Below are positions 24,684-30,535 of a stretch of 38,498 nucleotides of DNA, in pieces (position 1 is the first letter of the stretch; every line of letters starts with the position of its first letter). This DNA comes from Oxalobacteraceae bacterium (GTDB lineage: Bacteria; Pseudomonadota; Gammaproteobacteria; Burkholderiales; Burkholderiaceae_D). A program made the translations under genes and the position numbers. A model generated the notes under the pieces. The model saw only the letters and a program-made list of their open reading frames with translations, did no database searches and was not told the DNA's origin. The stretch is from positions 1-38,498 of the forward strand of contig JAIXTG010000249.1 of the NCBI GenBank assembly GCA_027484285.1, written 5' to 3'.

Positions 24684-25069
24684 TGCACCGCCCCGGCCAA
24701 GAGGCTGCCACTGGACTGCGGGACGACGAATGGGCCGGCCGACTGGCGCAGCAGCGGCAAGGCCACGAAATACGCCCAGCGCTTGAACATCGATGCGCGC
24801 GGCTTGCGGCTTTGACCGATCAGGTGCCAGAGCCCGGACTCGTTGATGATCTCAACAAAGGTGAGGACGCCGTCCTCGCGCACGATCAGCTCGTCGAGCT
24901 CGAACGCATCGAGGTGGCGAATGGCCCGGTCCGGGTCGGCGAAGTCGAGCACCTCGCAGACGTCGCGCGCGACGAACCACGACTGGGAATCGCGCTGGAT
25001 GGCGCGAACGGGGAAACCTTCGAAATGGAAAACAGCGGGCGCGAATGCGCCGTCGGCGGAATGCGACAT
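24680..25069 (-). CDS. BRO-N domain protein (antirepressor-like)
   Basis: 129 residues from ATG 25069, which has an AGGAG ribosome site; the track's 457-aa ORF is an artefact of the open frame through the leader. Most of the protein is a BRO-N domain (VFHFEGFPVRAIQRDSQSWFVARDVCEVLDFADPDRAIRHLDAFELDE, then VEIINESGLWHLIGQSRKP). BRO-N binds DNA and occurs in phage antirepressors such as P22 Ant-like proteins. There is no C-terminal ANT or KilA-C domain, so it is a short form. Its position behind a C4-like antisense RNA is where antirepressors sit in P1-type immunity systems. It is co-transcribed with the primase. Confidence 0.88.
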   Translation of the reverse strand: MSHSADGAFAPAVFHFEGFPVRAIQRDSQSWFVARDVCEVLDFADPDRAIRHLDAFELDELIVREDGVLTFVEIINESGLWHLIGQSRKPRASMFKRWAYFVALPLLRQSAGPFVVPQSSGSLLAGAVQ

Positions 25070-25125
25070 GGAACGCTCCTGTGCGAGTCTTTGAACAAAC
25101 TCGCCGAAAGCGTTCTTACGCGCAT
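24886..25125 (-). CDS. possible icd-like overlapping leader ORF
   Basis: A 79-codon frame starts at ATG 25125 just after the C4 target (a2/b2) and overlaps the BRO-N start in another frame: MRVRTLSASLFKDSHRSVPC. In P1, a small ORF (icd) lies between c4 and ant and its translation is needed for ant expression; the same geometry is present here. No ribosome site is clear, and the later part is only the shadow of BRO-N. It may act through translation of the leader rather than as a protein. Confidence 0.35.
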   Translation of the reverse strand: MRVRTLSASLFKDSHRSVPCRIPPTAHSRPLFSISKVSPFAPSSAIPSRGSSRATSARCSTSPTRTGPFATSMRSSSTS

Positions 25126-25163
25126 CCGGCGAGGTGGCCGGGAGGTTAAGAACTCGAGCACAG
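25070..25163 (-). promoter_or_regulatory. C4 target segments and BRO-N ribosome-site hairpin
   Basis: Minus strand. Segments b2 (CTGTGCT, 25157-25163) and a2 (GAGTTCTTA, 25147-25155) are complementary to b1 and a1 in the upstream RNA. Nearer the gene, GAACGCT (about 25109-25115) can pair with AGCGTTC (25072-25078), which includes part of the AGGAG ribosome site of BRO-N, and a CGAGT/ACTCG stem lies between. This would hide the ribosome site unless opened, for instance by ribosomes on the icd-like frame. Confidence 0.6.
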
Positions 25164-25199
25164 TCGAGCGGACTTCTTTCCCTTGCGGGTCTTGTATCC

Positions 25200-25309
25200 G
25201 TCGCCCTCCCGGCCATAGTGAAATGTCCGGGCGCAAAAAAACCGCGATACTGTCGGGCGCGGGCGTGCCGCTGTGCTTCGGAGTTCTTACGCTCCATCCC
25301 TCTCGGGAC
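25200..25309 (-). ncRNA. C4-like antisense RNA leader
   Basis: Structured leader between a consensus-like promoter and the BRO-N gene. The hairpins TCCC-GAGA-GGGA and GGAG-cgtaagaa-CTCC are followed by GAAGCACAGCGGC, then CCCGG with CCGGG arms around a 14-nt loop. Segments a1 (TAAGAACTC) and b1 (AGCACAG) pair with a2 and b2 about 110 nt downstream, giving 16 bp with a small internal loop. C4 RNA of phage P1 uses just such an a1/b1 to a2/b2 pairing to silence the antirepressor operon. The family call is from memory of that layout; no covariance search was run and the 3' end is a guess. Confidence 0.72.
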
Positions 25310-25315
25310 ACGCGG

Positions 25316-25345
25316 ACTATGCCCGAACAGCGGCGTGGCTGTCAA
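25316..25345 (-). promoter_or_regulatory. promoter of the C4 / BRO-N / primase transcript
   Basis: Minus-strand -35 TTGACA (25340-25345, perfect consensus) and -10 CATAGT (25316-25321) stand 18 bp apart, predicting a start near 25309. The -35 is only 3 bp from the left arm of the hicAB inverted repeat. Confidence 0.65.
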
Positions 25346-25348
25346 TGC

Positions 25349-25398
25349 AACACTTCTGTTGTTTTTTCCTTGCAAAACACAACAGAAGTGTTTAGTAT
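25349..25398 (+). promoter_or_regulatory. hicAB promoter with 14-bp-arm inverted-repeat operator
   Basis: The arms AACACTTCTGTTGT (25349-25362) and ACAACAGAAGTGTT (25379-25392) are exact inverted copies 16 bp apart. The promoter lies within them: -35 TTGCAA (25370-25375), a 17-bp spacer, and -10 TAGTAT (25393-25398). The right arm fills the spacer, so a bound HicB or HicAB complex would block transcription. Confidence 0.8.
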
Positions 25399-25405
25399 CA
25401 TTTCC

Positions 25406-25585
25406 ATGAACTCCAAACAGATGAAGAAATGGCTCGAGCAGCAAGGCGCGACTTTCACGCCCGGCCGCGGCTCGCATCTGAACGTTTACTTGAACGGCCG
25501 CAAGTCGGTGCTGCCGATGCACGGCACGACGGAGCTGGGCAAAGGACTCGAAGCGGCGATCAAGCGCCAGCTCGGATTGAAATAA
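25406..25585 (+). CDS. hicA: HicA-family toxin
   Basis: Ribosome-independent mRNA interferase of the HicA family (59 residues). It has the compact dsRBD-like fold pattern and the conserved GRGSH motif with catalytic His24, followed by SVLPMHGTTELGKGLEAAIKRQLGL, the usual ending. The ATG at 25406 follows the hic promoter closely. The antitoxin gene begins 6 bp after the stop. The track's 339-aa ORF reaching back to 24566 is an artefact across the BRO-N antisense. Confidence 0.94.
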   Translation: MNSKQMKKWLEQQGATFTPGRGSHLNVYLNGRKSVLPMHGTTELGKGLEAAIKRQLGLK

Positions 25586-25591
25586 GGAGCA

Positions 25592-26014
25592 ATGATGTTT
25601 GACTATCCCGTACTGCTGACCCCGGACGACAACGGCACGATCCTGGTCACCTTCCCTGATGTCCCCGAAGCGATCACGTTTGGCGAGGACACCGACGAGG
25701 CGCTGCTGCAGGCCGTCGATGCGCTCGAATCGGCGCTGGCGTTCTATATCGCCGAGCGTCTGCCGCTGCCGGTGGCTTCCCGTCCCAAGCGCGGGCAAAA
25801 GACGGTGCGCCCCAGCGCACTCGAGTGCGCGAAATTCGGCGTCTACCAGGCGATGACCGAGCAGGGCATCAAGAAGACCGAACTGGCGCGCCGGCTCGGC
25901 TGGCACCTGCCGCAAGTCGACCGCCTCTTTGACATTCGCCACGCTTCGCGCTTTGACCAGATCGAAGCAGCCGCGCGCGCTCTCGGCAGGCATGTCGAAG
26001 TGCATATCGCCTGA
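25592..26014 (+). CDS. hicB: HicB-family antitoxin
   Basis: Neutralises HicA and autoregulates the operon (140 residues). The N-terminal partial RNase-H-like fold is seen in YPVLLTPDDNGTILVTFPDVPEAITFGEDTDEALLQAVDALESAL. The C-terminal helix-turn-helix (KKTELARRLGWHLPQVDRLFDIRHASRFDQIEAAARALG, about 90-130) provides DNA binding, probably to the 14-bp inverted repeat upstream of hicA. An AAGGAG ribosome site precedes the double ATG; either ATG may be used. Confidence 0.94.
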   Translation: MMFDYPVLLTPDDNGTILVTFPDVPEAITFGEDTDEALLQAVDALESALAFYIAERLPLPVASRPKRGQKTVRPSALECAKFGVYQAMTEQGIKKTELARRLGWHLPQVDRLFDIRHASRFDQIEAAARALGRHVEVHIA

Positions 26015-26049
26015 AACGGACGAAGCCGATCCAGCCTGGAAGATCGTCG

Positions 26050-26256
26050 TCATTGGCGATCGCCCTCATTGCGTGTCGCTGAAAGCTCGCGCGTGAGCAA
26101 CATGTCCACGCATGCTCGCATCAATCCAACAATCTCCATCGTCGACATCTCACCGAGATGGATGACCGCTTTGGGAGGGGCCGCCGACAACGCGGCATTG
26201 TCGCTCTTGATTTCCACGGGCCCCGGGCATCTGCGCGGCGGAAATTGCCAGCTCAT
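26050..26256 (-). CDS. small hypothetical protein
   Basis: 68 residues, unrecognised. The N-terminus is MSWQFPPRRCPGPVEIKSDNAALSAAP, and a likely helix follows (MSTMEIVGLMRACVDMLLTRELSA). It overlaps the 142-aa gene by ATGA, which is the main support for it. It ends 35 bp from hicB in convergent orientation. Confidence 0.55.
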   Translation of the reverse strand: MSWQFPPRRCPGPVEIKSDNAALSAAPPKAVIHLGEMSTMEIVGLMRACVDMLLTRELSATRNEGDRQ

Positions 26257-26681
26257 GACTTGCTCCGGTACGGCACGCGCACGCCGCCCATCAGGGACGG
26301 GTACTTGCGGTAGTCGAGCGACCCGGGGCGCATTTCCTGCACGCGTGCATAGTGCTCCGGGCGCAGCGGCTTGAACTCCGGCGCGCTGCGTGCCGGTACC
26401 GGCTTGGAGGACTTCTTCGCGGGGGCCGGTGCCAGGATCGATGCGTCGACATGCGCGCGCCCGGCCAGCGTGATCTCGATGGCGTCGTCGCCGACTTCAC
26501 GCGCCATCTTGTTGTCGACCAGCGGCTCGACGACGAGTTGCTCAAAGCGCGACGCGGAACGGAAATGCGACAGCAGCGCCGTCGACAGCTGCGCGCGCGT
26601 GGCCATGCCGCCGTTCACAATCAGCTGCTCGAGCGCTTGGTAAGCGGCACTGCCGCGGCGCGGACCGTAGTTCTTGCTCAT
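26253..26681 (-). CDS. hypothetical winged-helix-like phage protein
   Basis: 142 residues. Residues about 10-70 (SAAYQALEQLIVNGGMATRAQLSTALLSHFRSASRFEQLVVEPLVDNKMAREVGDDAIEITLAGR) fit a winged-helix fold with a T-loop hairpin. A proline/lysine-rich linker (PAPAKKSSKPVPARS) and the basic tail GSLDYRKYPSLMGGVRVPYRSKS follow. Proteins with this conserved Y-R-x-Y-P-S-x-x-G tail occur in prophage early regions, but I know no function. It is divergent from the 173-aa gene, and the pair shares the 93-bp gap. Confidence 0.6.
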   Translation of the reverse strand: MSKNYGPRRGSAAYQALEQLIVNGGMATRAQLSTALLSHFRSASRFEQLVVEPLVDNKMAREVGDDAIEITLAGRAHVDASILAPAPAKKSSKPVPARSAPEFKPLRPEHYARVQEMRPGSLDYRKYPSLMGGVRVPYRSKS

Positions 26682-26774
26682 CGTCTCGTCGTTTTTGTTT
26701 TCAAACAGAGCACCAGACCCTGCGTGCTACAGTGAAATTTCCCGTCCGTTCCATCCGCATTGAAGGAGCCCCCA

Positions 26775-27296
26775 TTGACCGACTTACTCGACCGCTCGCT
26801 TCAGCGCCAGATACTCTCGACGCTGTCGCTGATGTACCCGGGTGGCACGCGTGACTTGGCTCAGTTGCTCGCAATGGATGCCGACAGCGAACGCCGGCTG
26901 GTAGCCAACGCCAGTTACCTCGCCGAGCACGGATTGCTGGTCAGCGGCTTTCGCCGCATCAGCACGTTTGCCGGTGTCACGTTCCAGCATGCCGGCGAAA
27001 CCTCGATCACTGCAGCCGGACTCGACTTCCTGCAGGACGATGGTGGCCTGAGCGCCATTCTTGGCGTGGTCACGGTTCGCATTGATGCCGGCCAGTGGGC
27101 CGAACTGCTGGCCAGCCGTATCGAGCAAAGTGAAAACCTCACTCACGAGGAGCGCTCCTCTCTCGCTGCAGCCGTTCGTAATCTGCCAGCGAAGGCCATT
27201 GAAAAATTGTCGTCAAAGATGCTCGATTGGGCGGTGGATCACTGGCAGGACGCGCTTCCACTACTGCATAAGTGGTTAGCGCAGAGTGCTGGGTGA
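26775..27296 (+). CDS. hypothetical phage accessory protein with winged-helix N-terminus
   Basis: 173 residues from TTG 26775, chosen because AAGGAG lies 6 bases upstream; the track TTG at 26760 overlaps that site. The N-terminal half looks like a winged helix (RQILSTLSLMYPGGTRDLAQLLAMDADSERRLVANASYLAEHGLLV), followed by ITAAGLDFLQDDGGLSAILGVVTVRIDAGQWAELLASRIEQSENL and a helical C-terminus. The ...AAGLDFLxDDGGLSAILGVVTV... block recurs in uncharacterised prophage proteins. It is the only rightward gene inside the leftward early block, so it may be a lysogenically expressed accessory gene. Its end overlaps the 111-aa gene antisense by 158 bases. Confidence 0.72.
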   Translation: MTDLLDRSLQRQILSTLSLMYPGGTRDLAQLLAMDADSERRLVANASYLAEHGLLVSGFRRISTFAGVTFQHAGETSITAAGLDFLQDDGGLSAILGVVTVRIDAGQWAELLASRIEQSENLTHEERSSLAAAVRNLPAKAIEKLSSKMLDWAVDHWQDALPLLHKWLAQSAG

Positions 27297-27474
27297 GCCG
27301 CTTTTCGAGCCGCACGTAGCCGACCACTGGATGGGCCTCACTCTCATGCTTGCCATCGGCGACGATCGCCACCCATAACTCGTCCTCGAAACAGGGCAGA
27401 TCGACCATCAATGCCATCGCCGGCCGATTGAGCATCAGCGCCTTGGCGGGTACGCTCAATGGGAAATAAATCAT
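27139..27474 (-). CDS. hypothetical early protein, tail-to-tail overlap
   Basis: 111 residues, unrecognised; the first 65 (LMLNRPAMALMVDLPCFEDELWVAIVADGKHESEAHPVVGYVRLEKRL) look like a beta-rich domain. Its start overlaps the CII-like stop by ATGA, a good sign of a real gene. The last 52 codons lie on the opposite strand of the rightward 173-aa gene. The functional part may therefore end earlier, or the gene may have been extended when the accessory gene was inserted. Confidence 0.5.
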   Translation of the reverse strand: MIYFPLSVPAKALMLNRPAMALMVDLPCFEDELWVAIVADGKHESEAHPVVGYVRLEKRLTQHSALTTYAVVEARPASDPPPNRASLTTIFQWPSLADYERLQRERSAPRE

Positions 27475-27983
27475 GGCCGCACCTTCTGCGCAGCAGCCGG
27501 ACGGTTGACCTGCGCGCGCACCCGCTCGCGCAGCGCGCCAATGGCGCCCAGTGCCTGCTGAATCTCGCGCTCGATGCCATCGAGTTCGGCCAGCGAGATG
27601 CCGCCATCGTCAGCCAGCGCCGACGCAATGGCGCCGGTCACGTCACCCAGTTCCTGCATCGCCTTGCACACCGATTGCGTCAGGTCCGCATCCGACAGAT
27701 GCGCCAGCGCCGGGAATGCAAACGCCACCAGGCTGTGACGCTGGCACATCGCCTCGATCGGCAAGGTCGCGTTGGGCACGCCGGCGGCTGCACACAGCTC
27801 GACGATCTCGGAAACCTCCTCGAACGACGGGTAATGGCTGTCGACGCCCGGGCGCAGCTTGTTGTAGAGGACATTGGCCGTCTTTCCCATGCGCTGCGCG
27901 AGTGCCTCGATGCCGCCCGGGTAAGCGCGCGCGACCTTGTAGAGCGCGTCGTGCTGATTGGTGTCGGAATAGCGAAGTGTCAT
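27471..27983 (-). CDS. phage regulatory protein CII-like (CP76 family)
   Basis: Predicted DNA-binding regulator of the lysis-lysogeny decision (170 residues). The N-terminus DALYKVARAYPGGIEALAQRMGKTANVLYNKLRPGVDSHYPSFEEVSEIVELC is the Phage_CP76 signature, a helix-turn-helix domain like that of CII. The remainder is helical (LAELDGIEREIQQALGAIGALRERVRAQ), fitting an oligomerisation coil. It lies 66 bp after the RHH gene in the cro operon, the position expected for cII. No clear ribosome site is seen before ATG 27983. Confidence 0.85.
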   Translation of the reverse strand: MTLRYSDTNQHDALYKVARAYPGGIEALAQRMGKTANVLYNKLRPGVDSHYPSFEEVSEIVELCAAAGVPNATLPIEAMCQRHSLVAFAFPALAHLSDADLTQSVCKAMQELGDVTGAIASALADDGGISLAELDGIEREIQQALGAIGALRERVRAQVNRPAAAQKVRP

Positions 27984-28049
27984 GTCAAAAGGTCGTCGTG
28001 ATTGCCGGTGCCATTGAATAAGGAGCTCGGTAAGGTGCGTCTGCAGGGC

Positions 28050-28280
28050 TCAGGGCGAGCGGTTGATGCCCCGGCGCTCCCTCAGGATCCCTTCCAATCC
28101 CTCGCGCTCCAGGTATTGGCCGATTAATCTGGCTTCGTTGATCTTTTCCAGTGCCCATTGATGAAGGACTTCCCGAACGATCTCCTGCTTCTCCTGGCCC
28201 TCTCGCTCAGCCAGCGTCGAGATGACGGCATCTGCCTCCACCGTGATCTTTCCCCGGAATTCCTTCAGCGGCAGGCTCAT
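28050..28280 (-). CDS. small ribbon-helix-helix-like protein
   Basis: 76 residues from ATG 28280; the track's 168-aa start reads through the cro gene in another frame. A short strand and two helices (GKITVEADAVISTLAEREGQEKQEIVREVLHQWALEKINEARLI) fit an Arc/MetJ-type RHH fold. It probably binds DNA as a dimer. It lies between cro and the CII-like gene, 14 bp after cro, and should be co-transcribed from the CI-controlled promoter. Confidence 0.7.
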   Translation of the reverse strand: MSLPLKEFRGKITVEADAVISTLAEREGQEKQEIVREVLHQWALEKINEARLIGQYLEREGLEGILRERRGINRSP

Positions 28281-28294
28281 GGGCTGCACTCCGT

Positions 28295-28498
28295 TCACGC
28301 CGCCACGCCCGCCGAGCTCGTCGACGGCGCATCGGCTGGGTTGGCAAACAACTCCGGGTGCATCAGCTTCAACGTCTGCAGACGGGCCTTCGGAATGCCC
28401 TCGCGCCGCCAGCCGGAGACGGAAGCCGGCGCGATCTCGAACAGCTGCGCAACCTTGTTGGTGCCGCCTAGGCGATCGATGAGGTGATTGGCGTCCAT
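28295..28498 (-). CDS. Cro-like HTH regulator
   Basis: 67 residues. LGGTNKVAQLFEIAPASVSGWRREGIPKARLQTLKLMHPELF is a Cro/YdaS-type helix-turn-helix, the GGxxxVAxxxxxxxxxVSxWxxxGIPxxR pattern. It is the first gene leftward from the operator cluster, opposite CI. The predicted mRNA leader is only about 23 nt and has no Shine-Dalgarno sequence before ATG 28498, so translation may start unusually or weakly. Confidence 0.85.
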   Translation of the reverse strand: MDANHLIDRLGGTNKVAQLFEIAPASVSGWRREGIPKARLQTLKLMHPELFANPADAPSTSSAGVAA

Positions 28499-28527
28499 AA
28501 CGGGTGGAAGGTTTTTTCTCGCCGTTA

Positions 28528-28595
28528 ATGTTAGGTGCAGCTAATAGCCCTGTCAATAGGGATACCTTATTATCAATCCATTAGGATAGCCTAAT
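28528..28595. promoter_or_regulatory. immunity operator-promoter cluster between cro and cI
   Basis: Three palindromes of the form ATTAGG-N4-CCTAAT are present: 28530-28545 (GTTAGG/GCTAAT), 28555-28570 (AATAGG/CCTTAT) and 28580-28595 (perfect). The leftward cro promoter has -35 TTGACA (28551-28556), a 17-bp spacer and -10 TAACAT (28528-28533), and is overlapped by the first two. The third covers the CI ribosome site and start codon. A rightward -10 TATTAT (28568-28573) with a poor -35 may be the CI promoter. Confidence 0.85.
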
Positions 28596-29289
28596 GAATC
28601 TTGCTGAACGTTTACGAAAAGCGCTGACCGAGCGCCCGGAGATTACGCAGGCCGACTTGGCCCGCGCGTGCGCCATTAAGCCGCCGTCCGTGTCTGATTG
28701 GCTCAACGGAAAGACCAAGCGGCTATCCGGCTCCAACCTGCTGGCTGCGGCGCGCTTGCTGGGCGTGCGACCGGACTGGCTGGCAACGGGCAAAGGTCAG
28801 ATGCGCGCCGACGCAGCGTCGGCCGGCGGTGCTGACGCAACGCCGTCCGAAGATGACTTTGACCTGGTGCCGCAGCTGGATCTAAGCGCGGCCTGTGGGG
28901 ATGGAAAGTTTGCCGAGCATGTCGTCGTGCGCGGCGGGCTGGCGTTCAAGAAGACCTTCATGCGCCAGTTCGGCATTTCCGAGGCGACCTCGCGCATCAT
29001 CTACGCGCAAGGCACCAGCATGGAGCCGACCATCGGCGATGGGCGCGTGGTGCTGATCAACTTATCGGAGACGGCGCCGATCGATGGCAAGGTGTTCCTG
29101 ATTTGCGACCAGGACGGCGCGTTGCTTTTGAAACGCCTGGTGCGCGAGTACGACCCGGCCATGCAGGCAACGGTCTGGAAGACTCGCTCCGACAACCCGG
29201 ACAAGCGGCAGTACCCGGACAAGATCCTGCCGGATGATCCGCGCGTGCAGATCGTGGGACGTGCGATCTGGCATGACGGATTGCTTTAA
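28594..29289 (+). CDS. CI-type repressor with S24 (LexA-like) domain
   Basis: Master lysogeny repressor (231 residues). The N-terminal helix-turn-helix (about 17-50: ITQADLARACAIKPPSVSDWLNGKTKRL) binds the palindromes. The C-terminal S24 peptidase domain has Ser142 in GTSMEPT and Lys180 in LLLKRLV, with a likely self-cleavage bond at Cys101-Gly102 in SAACGDG. RecA-stimulated cleavage would make the prophage SOS-inducible. The start codon lies inside operator 3, implying negative autoregulation. Two accessory genes follow in the same direction. Confidence 0.95.
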   Translation: MNLAERLRKALTERPEITQADLARACAIKPPSVSDWLNGKTKRLSGSNLLAAARLLGVRPDWLATGKGQMRADAASAGGADATPSEDDFDLVPQLDLSAACGDGKFAEHVVVRGGLAFKKTFMRQFGISEATSRIIYAQGTSMEPTIGDGRVVLINLSETAPIDGKVFLICDQDGALLLKRLVREYDPAMQATVWKTRSDNPDKRQYPDKILPDDPRVQIVGRAIWHDGLL

Positions 29290-29353
29290 TTTTTATCAGG
29301 ATTGCCCGTGATCTGATAAGCTGGAAAAACATTTTTCCTTTGCTGGGAGAATC

Positions 29354-29548
29354 ATGGAACAGACCGGAATCGCTGGGGCACTGACCCTGCTTGTGTTCTA
29401 CTTTATCCCTGCTTTCGTCGCCTTCCGGCGCCAGCATGCCAATAAGGTGCCAGTCATGTTGGTCAATGCTTTTCTCGGATGGACCTTTATCGGCTGGATC
29501 GTCGCGTTGGTCTGGGCGTTCACTTCCAATACTCGGCAGCAAACCTGA
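29354..29548 (+). CDS. superinfection immunity protein (T4 Imm-like)
   Basis: Small membrane protein of 64 residues with two membrane segments (ALTLLVFYFIPAFVAFRR, VPVMLVNAFLGWTFIGWIVALVWAF). The layout and the NxxLGWTFIGWIVALVWA motif match the superinfection-immunity family, which in T4 blocks DNA entry of related phages. A GGGAG ribosome site precedes ATG 29354. It lies 64 bp after CI and is likely expressed in the lysogen. Confidence 0.85.
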   Translation: MEQTGIAGALTLLVFYFIPAFVAFRRQHANKVPVMLVNAFLGWTFIGWIVALVWAFTSNTRQQT

Positions 29549-29573
29549 ATTACCGAATTCGGAATTTGGTTCG

Positions 29574-29587
29574 ATGAATTAATTCAT
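29574..29587. repeat. 14-bp perfect palindrome between imm and the DUF2939 gene
   Basis: ATGAATTAATTCAT is self-complementary; a second palindrome, CCGAATTCGG, lies at 29553-29562. They may bind a regulator or be chance AT-rich symmetry. Confidence 0.45.
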
Positions 29588-29612
29588 GGGCAGCTTTGCT
29601 GGAAAGCCCGCA

Positions 29613-30158
29613 ATGCGCAGAAAATTTGGATTGATTTTTTTCTTGGCAATCGCCGTTGCTGCCGCGATGGGCGCCAGTTATTTCAGCCCATTGTGGACGA
29701 TGCGGCAAATTCATGCGGCTGCAAAACAGAAAGAAGTCGACCGACTATCCGACTACGTCGACTTTTCCGCAGTTCGTGAAAACCTAAAATCTGTCGTGAT
29801 GGCTGAAATGTCGCGCGTGGCCAAAGATGCGGCCAAAGGAAGTGAGCCAGCAGCCGATTTCGCCTCAGCGCTGGTCGTCGGCTTTGCTGGCGCCATGATT
29901 GATGCGCTGGTGACGCCAGCCGGGATGATTAACCTGATCGACAAAGGGCAATTTCCCCAGCCGGGCAAGCAAGAAGCCGCCCCAACACAGCCGCAAGATC
30001 AACCTGCGGAATTCTCGTTTCACTACACAGCGTGGGACCGGGCCATTGTGTACCGCAAGGATCAGCCAGAGGGCGCGTTCATCCTTCGCCGAAATGGTCC
30101 ATGGAGTTGGCGACTGGTCGGCGTGAAAATCGCTAACTGGCCTCAGAAATCGCCATAG
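29613..30158 (+). CDS. DUF2939 family membrane-anchored protein
   Basis: 181 residues from ATG 29613, with a GGAAAG run upstream; the track start at 29586 lies inside a palindrome. An N-terminal anchor (GLIFFLAIAVAAAMGASYF) is followed by SPLWTMRQIHAAAKQKEVDRLSDYVDFSAVRENLKSVVMAE, the conserved core of DUF2939. A proline/glutamine linker and a beta-rich C-terminus ending WSWRLVGVKIANWP follow. It is probably exported and tethered in the periplasm. The family is normally chromosomal and uncharacterised, and here it looks like a lysogenic cargo gene. Confidence 0.78.
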   Translation: MRRKFGLIFFLAIAVAAAMGASYFSPLWTMRQIHAAAKQKEVDRLSDYVDFSAVRENLKSVVMAEMSRVAKDAAKGSEPAADFASALVVGFAGAMIDALVTPAGMINLIDKGQFPQPGKQEAAPTQPQDQPAEFSFHYTAWDRAIVYRKDQPEGAFILRRNGPWSWRLVGVKIANWPQKSP

Positions 30159-30212
30159 CAATCTGCGTCGGTCGCATCATCATTTCCCCAGCCACAAATC
30201 ACCCCCGGATTT

Positions 30213-30224
30213 GTCACCGGTGAC
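30213..30224. repeat. 12-bp perfect palindrome
   Basis: GTCACCGGTGAC lies between the convergent DUF2939 and RHH genes. No U-tract follows, so it is not a clear terminator. Confidence 0.4.
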
Positions 30225-30228
30225 TAAT

Positions 30229-30480
30229 TCAGGACGCCGGGCCTTGCCGGTTGATTGCGCCGATCTGGATCAGAAACGGCTCACCCGGATGGCGCGACAG
30301 CAGTTCGTGTACGAGATCCGCGTCGCTGAGCTCAGCCAATGCGCCTTGTGTAGCAAAGGTACGGCGCACGCGCATCAAAATCTCCGAGTTCAATGAGCGC
30401 CCTTCTCGTTCCGCTGAAGCCTCTAGCTTTTCGCGCAGGTCCGGCGGCAATCGGATCCCCATGGTCGACGTCTTTTTCAT
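30229..30480 (-). CDS. Arc-family ribbon-helix-helix regulator
   Basis: 83 residues. MGIRLPPDLREKLEASAEREGRSLNSEILMRVRRTF is a textbook Arc-like RHH: a strand that enters the DNA major groove, then two helices. The C-terminal part (LSDADLVHELLSRHPGEPFLI) is unassigned. No ribosome site is obvious before ATG 30480. The palindromes about 55-80 bp upstream are its likely operator, shared with the divergent 80-aa gene. Confidence 0.85.
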   Translation of the reverse strand: MKKTSTMGIRLPPDLREKLEASAEREGRSLNSEILMRVRRTFATQGALAELSDADLVHELLSRHPGEPFLIQIGAINRQGPAS

Positions 30481-30535
30481 GGCTTAAAGCGTAATACCGA
30501 TTTCGCGGCACTTTGGCACGCTCTGAAATTATTCC

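Noticed and set aside
22293-24815. 840-aa plus-strand ORF covering the primase gene
   Set aside because: It is the antisense shadow of a GC-rich gene; it has no domain, while the minus strand encodes clear TOPRIM and Walker motifs.
24886-25311. 141-aa ORF across the whole C4-like leader (SVRTPKHSGTPAPDS...)
   Set aside because: Such frames are commonly annotated but lie over a structured RNA. Only the part from ATG 25125 is kept, as a possible icd-like frame.
25070-26053. N-terminal 328 residues of the 457-aa ORF before BRO-N
   Set aside because: This is antisense to hicA/hicB and continues through the structured leader. BRO-N has its own AGGAG and ATG at 25069.
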